Notes under the pieces: model-generated
Seen by the model: the letters and a program-made list of their open reading frames with translations, nothing else
Databases searched by the model: none
Told to the model about the DNA's origin: nothing
Shown here: one piece after another, positions 10,480 to 20,080 of the stretch
Layout: every line of letters starts with the position of its first letter
How positions within the stretch are numbered: the stretch's first letter is position 1
Assembly (NCBI GenBank): GCA_963728875.1
Contig: CAVSLJ010000002.1
Coordinates: 1 to 64,000, forward strand
Direction: 5' to 3'
Source of the DNA: DASUPK01 sp963728875
GTDB lineage: Bacteria; Actinomycetota; Thermoleophilia; Solirubrobacterales; 70-9
Length of the DNA: 64,000 nucleotides
Made by a program: the position numbers and the translations under genes

Positions 10480-11160
10480 GGCGGGCCGCGCTGGAGACCG
10501 CGGGCGGCTCGGGCTGGCTTCACCGGCTGCCGCGCAGCCGCCTGGCGAGGGCACCGAGCGTCGCGCAGCGGCCGGGTGATCCGCCAGCTGCGCGAGCTCT
10601 CGAGGTGCTGGATCCAGGCGACCAGCTGCTCCCGCCGACAGCCTGGGCGATGGTGTCCGGCCTGCCGCGGCACCGGGTGGCCGGAGGGCGCCGGGCCGGG
10701 CTGGGGGACGGGCGCGGGCCGGCGCGCCGCCGCCGAGACGGCCGGCGGCTCGGGCTGGCTCACCGGGCGGCGCAGGAGCCGCCTGACGAGGGCGCCGAGG
10801 TCGCGCAGCGGGCCGGGTGATCCGCCAGCTGCGCGACCCCTCCAGATGCTGGATCCAGGCGATCAGGCTCTGCCCGCGAGGTCCGGGCCGTCGGAGCCGG
10901 CGCGGCGCGGCTCGGCCGGCGCCGCGGATCCCGGCGGCCTCGGGCGCTGCCGGAGGGCGACGGAGCACTGCTCGCGGCCGGGTTGCCGCGGCGGCTCCGC
11001 CGCTCGGCGCCGCCGCTGGGTCCGGCGACGGCGGCCGGGCGGGCGCCGGCTGGCTCAGTGGGCCGGCGCAGCAGCCGCCTCGCGGCGGCGCCGAGGCTGC
11101 GCAGGCGGCCGGCGTGATGCGCCAGCTCCGCGAGGCTCTCCAGCTGCGTGGACCCTGATC
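10480..11160 (-). repeat. Three tandem repeats encoding a WRITRPLR-type helix module
   Basis: Three related copies of roughly 130 bp lie about 230-290 bp apart (near 11150-11030, 10870-10740 and 10625-10500). Read on the minus strand, two encode AWIQHLE(G/S)SRSWRITRPLR, then LGAL(V/A)RRL and PVSQPEPPAVS. The third is diverged (SLAELAHHAGRLRSLG, RRLLRRP). The proline/alanine-rich linkers between copies also match. Similar S-W-R-(I/L)-T-P-L-R segments occur as short linkers before glycosyltransferase domains. They sit between the sulfotransferase and WbsX modules, so they look like a spacer that was duplicated in tandem. Confidence 0.65.
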
Positions 11161-12158
11161 CGCGAGACCCGCTCGGCGAGTCTCTCGGCCGCTCGGCTCC
11201 TGGATCGTGCTCGCCGAGCCGCCTCGGTCTCACCGAGGCCTCGCTCGAGCTCCGGCTCGCCTGGGCCGTCGAGCTCGGCCTCGGCCAGGATCGGGCCGAA
11301 GGCGAGGTCGGCCTCCTCGAGCTGCGCGCGGATCTCGTCGAGCCCCTCCCGGTCGGGCTCGGATCCCGGATTCGGCCGCCTGCTCGAGGATCGAGTAGGT
11401 CGACTTCACCCAGTCCGACGACCTCGGCCCTCGCCTCGAGGTCCTCTCCGGTGGCGACGTGGTGGCGCTGCTTGGGCGAGAGGAAGCGCTCGACCTCGAC
11501 CGTCGTCCGGTGCGTGAGGCTCGGCCAGGTGATGTCCAGCCCCTCGGAGATCCGCTCGGCGACCGACCTCCAGTCCGACAGGGTCTGCTCGAAGGAGACG
11601 AAGACGCGGGGCGCGCCGCGGGTCTCGAGCTCGACCGCGAGCATGTCCCGGAGGAAGAGCAGCAGGCCGCGGGCGGGGGTCATCCCGTCGCGCGCCTTCA
11701 GCGAGCTCGCGACCTCCATCGGGTGCCGGACCACGATCACGTATGAGGGCTCGGCGCCGTACTCCGCGAAGGCCGCTGCGCCAGAGCGGGAGCGTCCGGC
11801 ACATGCGCGGGTCCTTGACCACGAACAGGGGGGAGTCGCCGTAGTCCTCGCGCAGCATCTCCACCGCCCGGCGCTCGAACTCGCGGGCCGCCGCGGACTC
11901 GAACCAGGACGGCGGCAGGTGCGAGATGTCGTCCCACCAGATGGACAGCGACCGGAAGATCTCGTCGTGGAGCGTGATCATCTCGAGCGGCTCCCAGTGG
12001 CCCGGTCTCGTTGCTCGAGTCGGGCGGCATCAGGCGCTTCGGGCGCGTCTGCGCCGAGCAGCATCAGCAGCCGCGCAACGGCGGAGGTGCCGCTGCGATG
12101 CATGCCCAGGACGACGAGCGCGCGACGCGTCGGACTCTTCTCCCGGCGTTGACGCCAT
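11160..12158 (-). CDS. Sulfotransferase-family module, N-terminus of a giant glycan protein (frameshifted)
   Basis: The ATG at 12158 (MASTPGEESDAS) leads into ALVVLGMHRSGTSAVARLLM. GMHRSGTS is the P-loop-like site that binds the 5'-phosphosulfate of PAPS. Later come SPLFVVKDPRMCRTLPLW and VVRHPMEVASSLKARDGMTP, the latter being the 3'-phosphate-binding Arg/Ser block. FEQTLSDWRSVAERI and ERFLSPKQRHH complete the fold. A charged helical stretch follows and merges into the tandem repeats. Frame changes are needed near 12010, 11780 and 11410-11340. No stop interrupts the corrected frame before the repeats, so it may be the N-terminal module of a protein of about 1650 residues ending at 7183. It diverges from wzt across 75 bp. 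Confidence 0.6.
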
Positions 12159-12233
12159 CAAGCTCAGTCTCGCCTCGGTTCCTTCCGGTGTCAACAGGAC
12201 TCAAACTATCATTGCCAATTCCGCTGACACAGG

Positions 12234-13490
12234 GTGCGGATGATGCCAGCTAACCGAGACGACAGGGCCGTTGCGATCGAGGTCCGAGGGCTCTGCAAGA
12301 GCTTTCGGGTCGCCACGGGCCAGCCGGACACCCTCAAGGAGCGGTTCGTCCACCCCTTCAGGGCGACCGAGTACCGGGAGCTCGAGGTGCTCCGGGACAT
12401 CTCGTTCGACGTGCACCGGGGCGAGTTCTTCGGCATCGTCGGGCGCAACGGGTCCGGCAAGAGCACCCTGCTGAAGCTGCTCGCGAGCATCTACCGCGCC
12501 GACCGCGGCCGGATCAGGGTCGCGGGGACGATCTCGCCGATCATCGAGCTGGGGGTCGGCTTCCATCCCGAGATGTCGGCCCGGGACAACGTGATCACCA
12601 ACGGGCTGATGCTCGGGCTGACCCCGGCGGAGGCCCGCCGGCGATTCGACGCGGTGATCGAGTTCGCCGAGCTCGAGGACTTCGTCGACATGAAGCTGAA
12701 GAACTACTCGTCGGGGATGCGGGCCCGGCTCGCGTTCGCGATCGCGATCCAGATCGATCCCGAGATCCTCCTGCTCGACGAGGTGCTGGCGGTCGGGCGA
12801 CCCGCCGTTCGCCCGGCGCTGCCACGAGACCTTCGAGGAGCTGAAGCGGCGCGGCCGGAGCACGGTGGTGCTCGTCACGCCACTCGGTGCCCAACCTCGA
12901 GCGTCACTGCGACCGGGCAATGATGCTCGAGGGGGGGCGGATCGACTGCCAGGGCGACCCCGCGCGAGGTCGGCGCCCGCTACACGAGCCTGCGAGCCGC
13001 CCCGCACGCCGCAGCTCGAGAAGCGCGCCCCGGTGCGGGTCGTGGGGATGGGCGCGGTCGATTCGCGAGGGCGGCTGGACCGAGACGGTCGAGCTGCGGA
13101 TCGGCAAGCCGCTGCCGCTGCGCCTGATCCTGGACGCCGACGAGCCGCTCGAGTCGGCGCAGGCTGCGGCTCTGGCTCACGACCAGCACCGGGGCGAAGG
13201 TCTTCGCCCCGCCGCCGATCCCGCTCGAGGGACGACGCCGAGCGGCTCGGCCGCGGCGAGCAGCGTCTACGTCTCGGTCAAGATCGAGAACCGGCTCGCG
13301 CCCGGGCCGCTACAACGCCCACGCCGCTGGTCGATCAGCGGCGAGGGCGACCTCGCACGCAGATCCAGCGAGATGGCCAGCTCGCCTTCTCCATCGCGGC
13401 GGCAACGGGCGGGCCGGCAGGCCGGGGTCGTGTCGCTCGGCTACGAGGTCGAGACGCAGGTCGCCGAGCCCGCAGGAGAGCCGACGCGAC
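12234..13490 (+). CDS. Wzt-like ABC transporter ATPase for polysaccharide export (frameshifted)
   Basis: The start is GTG 12234 or the ATG at 12240 or 12243. The ATPase half is clean to about 12800: IEVRGLCKSFRVATGQPDTL, Walker A GIVGRNGSGKST, the Q-loop region, signature YSSGMRARLAFA, and Walker B ILLLDEVLAVG. After a shift comes the H-loop VLVTHSVPNLERHCDRAM. The C-terminal third (about 13000-13475) reads as a beta-rich domain, with ETVELRIGKPLPLRLILDAD and LGYEVETQVAE. This corresponds to the substrate-recognising domain of Wzt proteins that export modified O-antigens. Frameshifts lie near 12800, 12960, 13050 and 13150-13400. It pairs with the permease directly downstream at the inner membrane. 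Confidence 0.75.
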
Positions 13491-13498
13491 GCGGAGCC

Positions 13499-14361
13499 GT
13501 GAACGCGACCGCCGGCAGCCGCAGCCCGCGACCGAGCTTCGCGAGATCCGCGGCCCCTCGGCGCTGACCGGGGACCCGAGGCGCTTCTGGCGCCTGCTCT
13601 GGTACATGGCGAAGACCGACTTCAAGCTCAAGTACCAGGGCTCGGTCTTCGGCTACCTCTGGTCGCTGATGTCCCCGTTGCTGCTCTTCGGGATCCTCTA
13701 CCTGGTCTTCACCAGGGTGGTCCGCTTCGGCAGCGTCCACAACTACGCGGCGATGCTGATCATCAACATCATGCTCTTCCAGTTCTTCGGGGAGGCGACC
13801 ACCCGGGCGATGACCTCGATCGTCGGGCGGGAGGCGCTGGTGCGCAAGATGGAGTTCCCCCGCCTGGTGATCCCGCTCTCGATCGTGCTGGCCTCGACCT
13901 TCACGCTCGGGCTCGACCTGGTCGTCGTCTTCGCCTTCCTGGTCTTCGTCACCGGCGTGCCGGTGCTGACCACCTGGCTGCTGCTCCCGGTCCTGATCCT
14001 CTGGCTGTACGCCTTCACGGTCGGCACGGCGCTGCGTGCTGGCGACCGTCTACGTGCGCTTCCGCGACATCGCGCAGATCTGGACGGTGATCTCGCGGGT
14101 GCTGTTCTACGGCTCGCCCGTCCTCTTCCCGATCGAGCTCTTCCCGCCGGGCTGGAAGGCGCTCCTGGTGCTCAACCCGCTCGCCCCGCTGTTCGCCCAG
14201 ACGCGCGTCTGGATGGTCGACCCGAGCGCGCCCACCTTCTCCGAGGCGCTGGGCGGGGCGGTCTACTGGATCTATCCCGATGCTCGTGCTGGTCACGCGT
14301 GCTCATGCTGGGGGCCTGGCTGTTCGACCGCGAGGCCCCGCGGGTCGCCGAGCAGCTCTGA
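13499..14361 (+). CDS. Wzm-like ABC-2 polysaccharide export permease
   Basis: The membrane protein opens with the amphipathic WYMAKTDFKLKYQGSVFGYL typical of ABC-2 export permeases. At least five hydrophobic segments follow (LLLFGILYLVF, LIINIMLFQFFG, LVVVFAFLVFVTGV, LLLPVLILWLYAFTV, VLFYGSPVLFPI), then the family motif LLVLNPLAPLFAQTR. One frameshift near 14030 and one near 14285 separate the last part, which ends FDREAPRVAEQL at the TGA at 14359-14361. GTG 13499 is the likely start but needs a one-base shift near 13525. With Wzt it should form the exporter of the glycan made by this cluster. Confidence 0.75.
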
Positions 14362-14423
14362 GGTGCGCTGCAGCGACTCGGGTTAGTCTTCTGCAGCCTT
14401 CGGGTCTAAGGGAGAGGATCTCA

Positions 14424-15146
14424 TTGTTCCCGCTTCTGGGACATAGCCATCGCCCCGGTGATCCGCGCCGCCGACGCCAAGCGGGTGGTCGAGATCGGCG
14501 CGCTGAGGGGCGACACCACGATCCGGCTGCTCGACCTGCTCGGCCCGGACACCCAGCGTCGACGTGATCGACCCCGAGCCGGAGTTCAACCCGGCCGAGC
14601 ACGAGCGGCGCTTCCCGGGCCGCTACGTCTTTCACCGGGACATCAGCCACAACGTCCTGCCGCGCCTCGAGCCGGCGGACGTCGCGCTGATCGACGGAGA
14701 CCACAACTGGTACACGGTCCACGGGGAGCTCGAGATGCTGAGCGCGACGGCGCGCGAGGCGGGCGCGATGCTCCCGGTGCTCATCCTGCACGACGTCGGC
14801 TGGCCCTACGGCCGCCGCGATCTCTACTACGAGCCCGAGCCGCATCCCGGAGGAGTTCCGCCAGCCTCACCGACGCGCGGGGATGCGTCCCGGGGCACGA
14901 GGCGCTGCTGCCCGAGGGGCGGCGTCAACTACGTCTTCGACAACGCGCTCGATCGAGGGCGGTCCGCGCAACGGCGTGATGACCGCCCTCGACGACTTCA
15001 TCGCCGAGCACGACCGCCCGCTGCGGCGGGTCGTCCTGCCGATCTACTTCGGGCTGGCGGTCGTCGCCGAGGAGGAGCGCCTCGCCGCGCAGCCGGAGCT
15101 CGCCGCGGCGTTCGACTGGCTGGAGAGCGCCGAGTGCCGCTACTGA
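14424..15146 (+). CDS. Type 24 class I methyltransferase module
   Basis: TTG 14424 has a GGAGAGG six bases upstream. After a one-base shift the protein reads FWDIAIAPVIRAADAKRVVE, IGALRGDTTIRLLDLL (motif I), VIDPEPEF, HNVLPRLEPADVALIDGDHN and LHDVGWPYGRRDLYYE. The DGDHN block is typical of Methyltransf_24 proteins that act on sugars in cell-wall glycans. Further frameshifts lie near 14555 and 14850-14945. A TGA at 15144-15146 follows ESAECRY, yet removing a single T lets the frame run straight into a TylF-type domain. This may therefore be the first module of a fused protein ending at 17733. Confidence 0.6.
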
Positions 15147-16100
15147 GCTGCTCGAGCTGAGCGAGTCGCTCCGCATCCAGCTGATCGTCGAGAAGCGCGA
15201 CCTGATGGCCCGCTTCGACGTGGAGAGCGCGGACGCGAGCCGCCGAGCGCTACCTGGCGATGCTGAAGGGGGCGCTGCTCAACGAGCACAACCTCGAGAA
15301 CGAGGCGCGCCTCGAGTACCTGGTCTCCTGCCAGGGGAAGCGGCGTGCGCACCCGACTGGGCTCGCCTTCGCGACCCGGCCTGGCACCTCCGCGGGCGGG
15401 CTTCGCCAGCTCGAGCAGGCGAGGCGCGCCGGCTCGCGCCCGGACGGCATGTCCGACCCGCTGTCCTTCCCGTACGCGGCGATGGGCGATATCCGGCTCG
15501 ACCACCTCGAGCGCTGCCTGGAGACGATCCGCGGGGCCTCGGTCGAGGGGGACCTGGTCGAGTGCGGCGTCGGCCGCGGCGGCGGCGCGATCTTCATGCG
15601 CGGCTACCTCGAGGCCCACGAGATGCGCGACCGGCGGGTCTGGGCCGCCGACCGGTTCAACAGCCCCGCTGAGCTCGGCGCCGGACGCGAACGGCGTCGC
15701 CAACCAGGTCGCCGACCTGAACATGGTGCGGGCGGGCTTCGCGCGGTTCGGCCTGCTCGACGAGCAGGTCCGCTTCCTCCAGGGCCCGGTCGCGGAGACC
15801 CTGGCGGACGCGCCGATCGAGAAGGTCGCGCTGCTGCGGATCGACGCCGCGCTCGTCGGACTCGCCGGCGGGGGTCCTGGACGCCCTCTACGACAAGGTC
15901 AGCATCGGCGGCTTCGTGGTGGTCGACGGATGTGACTCGCAGGGCTGCCGCGAGGCGGTCGAGGCCTTCCGCGAGCGCCGGGGGATCGAGGAGCCGATCG
16001 AGCGGATCGACGACCGACGCCGTCTACTGGCGCAAGGCGCAGCCGGCGCCGAGCGCTGGGCCGCCGTCGCCGGCGGAGCCGGCTCGCGGCCACGCCCCGC
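15147..16100 (+). CDS. TylF-type O-methyltransferase module (frameshifted)
   Basis: After LLELSESLRIQLIVEKRDLM comes the family N-terminal helix YLAMLKGALLNEHNLENEAR. It is followed by PYAAMGDIRLDHLERCLETI, GDLVECGVGRGGGAIFMRGY (motif I), RRVWAADRFNSP, NMVRAGFARFGLLDEQVRFL, ALLRIDAALV and YDKVSIGGFVVVDGCDS. In most TylF enzymes the acidic block reads L-R-x-D-x-D-x-Y; here a frameshift at about 15860 hides the second half. It continues without a stop, through a proline-rich linker near 16080-16120, into the next glycosyltransferase module. The other TylF gene in the window is at 4535. Confidence 0.6.
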
Positions 16101-17733
16101 TCGCCCCGCCGCTCCCGGACTCGCCCGTGCGAGCTCTCCGTCGTCGTCGTCGTCCACAACATGCGGCGCGAGGCCGAGCGCACTCTGCACTCGCTCTCGC
16201 GCGCCTATCAGCGCGAGATCGACGACCTCGACTACGAGGTCGTCGTGGTCGAGAACGGGTCCGCCGAGGACCAGAAGCTGGGCGAGCGAGTGCGTCCGGA
16301 GCTTCGGCCCGCAGTTCCGCTACCTGGATCTCGGGCGAGGAGGCGCACGCCCTCGCCGGCGCCGGCGCTCAACCGGGGCATCGAGGTCGCCGCGGGGAGA
16401 GGTGATCGCGCTGATGGTCGACGGCGCTCACGTGCTCACCCCGCGCGTCCTCCACTACGGGATGATGGGGATCCGCAGCCACGAGCCCGCCGATCGTCGC
16501 CACCCAGCAGTGGTACATCGGGCCCGGGCAGCAGGCGATGACTGATCCACGAGGGCTACGACCGCGAATACGAGGACGCTCTCTTCGAGCAGATCGACTG
16601 GCCGCTCGACGGCTACCGGCTGTTCGAGATCGGCCACTTCATCGGCGAGCGCGACTGGTTCGACGGGATGTGGGAGAGCAACTGCCTGTTCGTGCCGCGG
16701 CGGCTGCTCGAGCAGGCCGGCGGCATGGACGAGGGCTTCTCGATGCCCGGCGGCGGGTTCACCAACCTCGACCTCTACGAGCGGCTCGGCGCGACGCCGG
16801 GCGTCAACGTCGTCACCGATCCTCGGGGAGGGCAGCTTCCACCAGGTCCACGGCGGCACCACCACCAACCAGGCCGACGCCGAGAGCCTCGCCGAGCTGA
16901 TCCCGTCCTACCGGGAGCACTACGCCGAGCTGCGCCACCGCCCGTACCGCTGGATCGGAAAGCCGCTCCACTACGTCGGCAGCATGACCGAGGCCGCCCT
17001 GCGCACCCGCCCGCGCCGCACGGGCGCGGTCGGCTTCGTCCACACGCCCTACGCGCTCGAGGCGGACGGCCGCCCGAGACAGGCCGGTGCCGCTGCCGGA
17101 GGAGCTGCTGGCCGAGTTCACCGACGCCTACTGGCGCAGCTTCCGCTGGCAGCGGACGAACTGGCTCGGCCATCCGGTGGCGAAGTCGCCGACGGACCTG
17201 CTCGCCTACCAGGAGCTGATCGTCGACGCCCGGCCCGACTGGGTGATCGAGACCCCGAGCGACGGCGGAGGCCGCGCCCTGTTCCTCGCCTCGATCTGCG
17301 AGCTGGTCGGGCACGGCCAGGTGCTCTCGATCGGCGAGCGTCCCGCCGACGAGCTGCCGCGGCACCCGCGGCTCACCTACCTCACCGGCGACCCGCTCGA
17401 CGACGAGACCGTCGCAGCAGGTGCGAGAGACGGTCGGGCGAGCCGCCGAACGCGCTCGTCGTCTTCGGCCTCGCCAGGCGCGACTGGCTGCTGCAGCGCC
17501 TTCGACCTCTACTCGCCGCTGGTGCCCGCCGGGTCGGGCGTCGTCTTCGAGGACACCATCACGGGGCTCCCGGTCTGGCCCGCGATGGGGCCGGGCCCGG
17601 CCGAGGCGGTGAGGGAGATCCTGCGAGACCACAGCGCTTCGCCCGCGACCCGCGGATGGGGCAGCTCGCCCCGACGTTCAACGCCGGCGGCTATCTGCGC
17701 CGGGTCCCGCAGAAATCGGCCAGCCTCGACTAG
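16101..17733 (+). CDS. GT2 glycosyltransferase fused to a CmcI-like domain (frameshifted)
   Basis: The GT2-like half reads ELSVVVVVHNMRREAERTLH, YEVVVVENGSAED, IALMVDGAHVLTPRVLHYG (acidic metal-site region), LFEIGHFIGERDWFDGMWES and GGMDEGFSMPGGGFTNLDLY, with a late HQVHGGTTTNQ. From about 17085 a second domain reads PLPEELLAEFTDAYWRSFRW, LLAYQELIVDARPDWVIETP, GGRALFLASICELVGHGQVL and PLVPAGSGVVFEDTITGLP, ending FNAGGYLRRVPQKSASLD. That part matches CmcI/cephalosporin-hydroxylase-like proteins, which have a methyltransferase fold. A free-standing paralogue of the GT2 half is at 24254. Frameshifts occur near 16140-16420, 16540, 16820, 17080, 17430 and 17640. The stop is the TAG at 17731-17733. 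Confidence 0.6.
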
Positions 17734-17736
17734 GAT
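17731..17736 (+). promoter_or_regulatory. -10 box TAGGAT, leaderless arrangement
   Basis: TAGGAT begins with the stop codon of the previous gene and lies six bases before GTG 17743. This is the spacing expected if transcription starts at the start codon. Confidence 0.4.
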
Positions 17737-17742
17737 TCCGGC

Positions 17743-18511
17743 GTGCACGTCGCCTCAAGGCGGGGGAGACATCGAGCGGCGCTAGCGATCGCTGCGGTGC
17801 TCGCCAGCGCGCTTCTGGCCGGAGGCTGCGGGGGCGGGGGCGGGGGTGGGGACAACACCACCACCACGGCGGGGTCTCGCCAGGCGGCAAACGTGATTGC
17901 TGCTCCGCGGCGGACCGCATGCAGATCGGAGTCTCGAGGTGCTACTGGTCAAGCACGGAACGAAGACCTACCTCGCGCCCAATCAGTGGGTCCTACCCGG
18001 CGCCGGAATCGATCCGGGTGACGACAGCGACCAGGCGGCCCAGGCCGCCGGGGCCGAGGCGGTCTCGGATGCGGCCCGGATCGACGTGGATGCCTCCGCC
18101 CTGGTTCCGTACGCGGAGTGGATCGCGTCGCCCTTCGTCACCCACTTCTTCCTGGCGCCCGCTCCGCCCGACGCGCAGCCCAAGCCAGACGGCTCGCAGA
18201 CCGTGGAAGCCGGCTGGTTCGATCCGCAGAAAGCACTCGACGCGCACGATGCCGGCGACATGCCGATGACGTACACGACGGCCAAGCAGCTCGAGTCGCT
18301 GACGGGCTTCTCGAGCGCCAACGACGCGCTCGAGACGGCACGCAACACGACGGTGGAGCCGGTTCACCTCCGTATCGTCGGCAAGGGGGACAACAGGCGG
18401 GCGGTGCTGCCGAAGGGGCAACCATCGGAGAGACGACGACCGCCCCCGGCGACGCGCAAGGCGTCCCCGACGTCGTCGCACCACCGCCGCACCATCCTCG
18501 CTTCCCGCTGA
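17743..18511 (+). CDS. Lipoprotein with a degenerate NUDT19-like Nudix domain (one frameshift)
   Basis: The N-terminus has a basic start, a hydrophobic run and the lipobox LLAGGC, then a glycine/threonine-rich spacer. This predicts a lipid-anchored extracellular protein. After a shift near 17890 it reads LEVLLVKHGTKTYLAPNQWV, LPGAGIDPGDDSDQAAQAAG, ASPFVTHFFLAPAPPDAQ, VEAGWFDPQKALDAHDAG and VEPVHLRIVGKGDNRRAVLP. The layout is that of NUDT7/NUDT19-like Nudix hydrolases. The catalytic box is degenerate: the R-E-x-x-E-E core is replaced by residues such as GAEAVSDA, so hydrolysis is doubtful. The 3' end overlaps the next gene's 5' region and the true stop may be earlier. Confidence 0.5.
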
Positions 18512-19711
18512 TCGACGGGATGCGGGCGATCGCCGTCCTCGGAGTCGTCATGGTCCACTCCGCGGGCGCCGGCGACGCGGAGGGACCGTCTCTGGCGGGA
18601 CGTCTCCTGGCGCACTTGAACATCGGGGTCACGCTCTTCTTCCTGATCTCCGGCTTCCTGCTGTACAGGCCATTCATCGCCCACCGCGCCGGAGGAGCGA
18701 GGGCGCCGGCGGTCGGCGATTACGCCAAGCGGCGCTTCCTGCGCATCTATCCCGCGTACTGGGTCGCGCTGACCGCGCTCATCCTCCTGCCGGGCGTGGC
18801 AGGTGTCGTCGACGGCCACTGGTGGCCGATGTACGCCCTTGTCCACACGCTGCCCGTCTACCACGGGCGCGGTTGTGTGCGACGCCCCGGCGGACTGCGG
18901 ACTCGCTCAGACATGGAGCCTCGTCGCCGAGCTCACCTTCTACGCGCTGTTGCCGCTCTACGCGCTCGCCGTCGGCAGGCTCACGCGCGGCCTGGACCCG
19001 CGAGGCTGGATGTGGACCGAGCTGGTCACGCTCGCGGGCGTCGCCGGGCTGGCGCTGCTTCTTCGCTTCGTCGTCTGGGCCCCGCAGACCGTTCCCGGCC
19101 ACTTCATTCCGCAGGCTCAGGTCCCGAGCTGGTTCGGGCACAGCGTCTTCGGATACGCCTTCTGGTTTGCCCTCGGGATGGGCATGGCGGTCGTCTCCGC
19201 TCGCTTCCATGGCCACAGCCGGCAACCGAGAGCCTTGCGCGCAGTGGCCTCCCATCCGGGGATCTTCTGGCTGGCGGCGATCGGCGGCTACGTCGTCCTC
19301 TGTCTCTGGCTGCCGCCACATATCTTCCTGTTCCTGCCCGAGCAGCAGGCCGTCGGGCACATCGCCTTCGGCCTGATCTCCGCCCTGCTGCTGGCGCCCG
19401 CCGTGTTCGGGCAGAGCTCGCTTGGGTTGCCGCGGCGGTTTCTCGCGCATCCTCTCGTCGCGTGGATCGGGCTGATCTCCTACGGGATCTTCCTGTGGCA
19501 CTTCGTGGTGACGGTCAAGCTCGGCCCGTCGGGGGCGGCAGCCTCCTTTCCCGTGATCGTGGCCGCGACGCTCGGGATCTCAGTCGCGGTCGCCGCGGCC
19601 AGCTATTACCTGATCGAGCGGCCGATCCTGCGCCTCAAGTACCGGCGGCTGCGCGACCTCCTGGCCGTCTGGCGACGATCCAGCGCCCCCGGCGCCTCCG
19701 CCGAGGGCTGA
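18460..19711 (+). CDS. Acyltransferase family 3 membrane protein (one frameshift)
   Basis: These multi-spanning enzymes O-acylate (often O-acetylate) exported glycans or lipids. The conserved start block FPLIDGMRAIAVLGVVMVHS contains the catalytic-type histidine. It is followed by GVTLFFLISGFLLYRPFI, the Y-A-x-R-R-x-L-R-I-x-P motif (YAKRRFLRIYPAYWVALT), and about nine more hydrophobic segments such as IAFGLISALLLAPAVFG and WIGLISYGIFLWHFVVT. The terminal SYYLIERPILRLKYRRLR is the usual end. One frameshift lies near 18870. The start is not resolved: homology begins at about 18495 and the first canonical in-frame ATG (18520) is too far in, so the coordinate given is approximate. Confidence 0.7.
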
Positions 19712-19726
19712 GGCCCCGGACGCAAC

Positions 19727-20014
19727 TCACGCGGAGGGTGGCCCGGCGGCGGCCGCGAGCTCGCGGATCTCGGCGGCCGTGAGGATGCGATCGAAGATCG
19801 CCGCCTCGTCGTAGGTGTTGTTCGCCCATTGGCTCGGCTCGGGAAGGCCGTTCACTCCGAAGTGGTTACCGATCATGAAACCGCCCAGCCTCGGGGTCCC
19901 AGCGAGTACTGCAGAAGCTCGGCATACGCTTTGCCGCCCTACATCGAGAGTCATGCGTCCCGGGCCGAGCCTACTGATGCGCCGTGTGCCAGCCGTCGCC
20001 TGGATCCGGTCCAA
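19727..20014 (-). pseudogene. C-terminal remnant of a LamG/concanavalin-A-like domain protein
   Basis: The minus strand encodes RLGGFMIGNHFGVNGLPEPS, QWANNTYDEAAIFDRILTAA and EIRELAAAAGPPSA. The pattern N-x-x-x-D-E-A-x-x-(F/Y)-D-R-x-L-(T/S)-A-A-E-I is the characteristic final strand and tail of LamG jelly-roll domains. Nothing resembling the rest of such a protein lies upstream (from 20015 the other strand is the dioxygenase gene). I read it as a truncated remnant with a short irrelevant N-terminal stretch. Confidence 0.55.
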
Positions 20015-20020
20015 TCGCCC

Positions 20021-20050
20021 TTGTGGCTGGGCGCCCCTCGCTGTTATGTT
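20021..20050 (+). promoter_or_regulatory. Extended -10 promoter shared by the three PhyH paralogues (copy 1)
   Basis: TTGTGG (20021-20026), an 18-bp spacer, then TGT-TATGTT with the hexamer at 20045-20050. The same TGNTATGTT block recurs at 21733-21741 and 23155-23163. It may equally be coding sequence; see the finding. Confidence 0.4.
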
Positions 20051-20080
20051 CCGCGCATCGCTGATCCGGCTACATCGGGG

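Noticed and set aside
10480..11160. Repeat block as a mobile element
   Set aside because: The copies stay in the coding frame of a glycan protein and share its linker composition, so an internal protein repeat explains them better.
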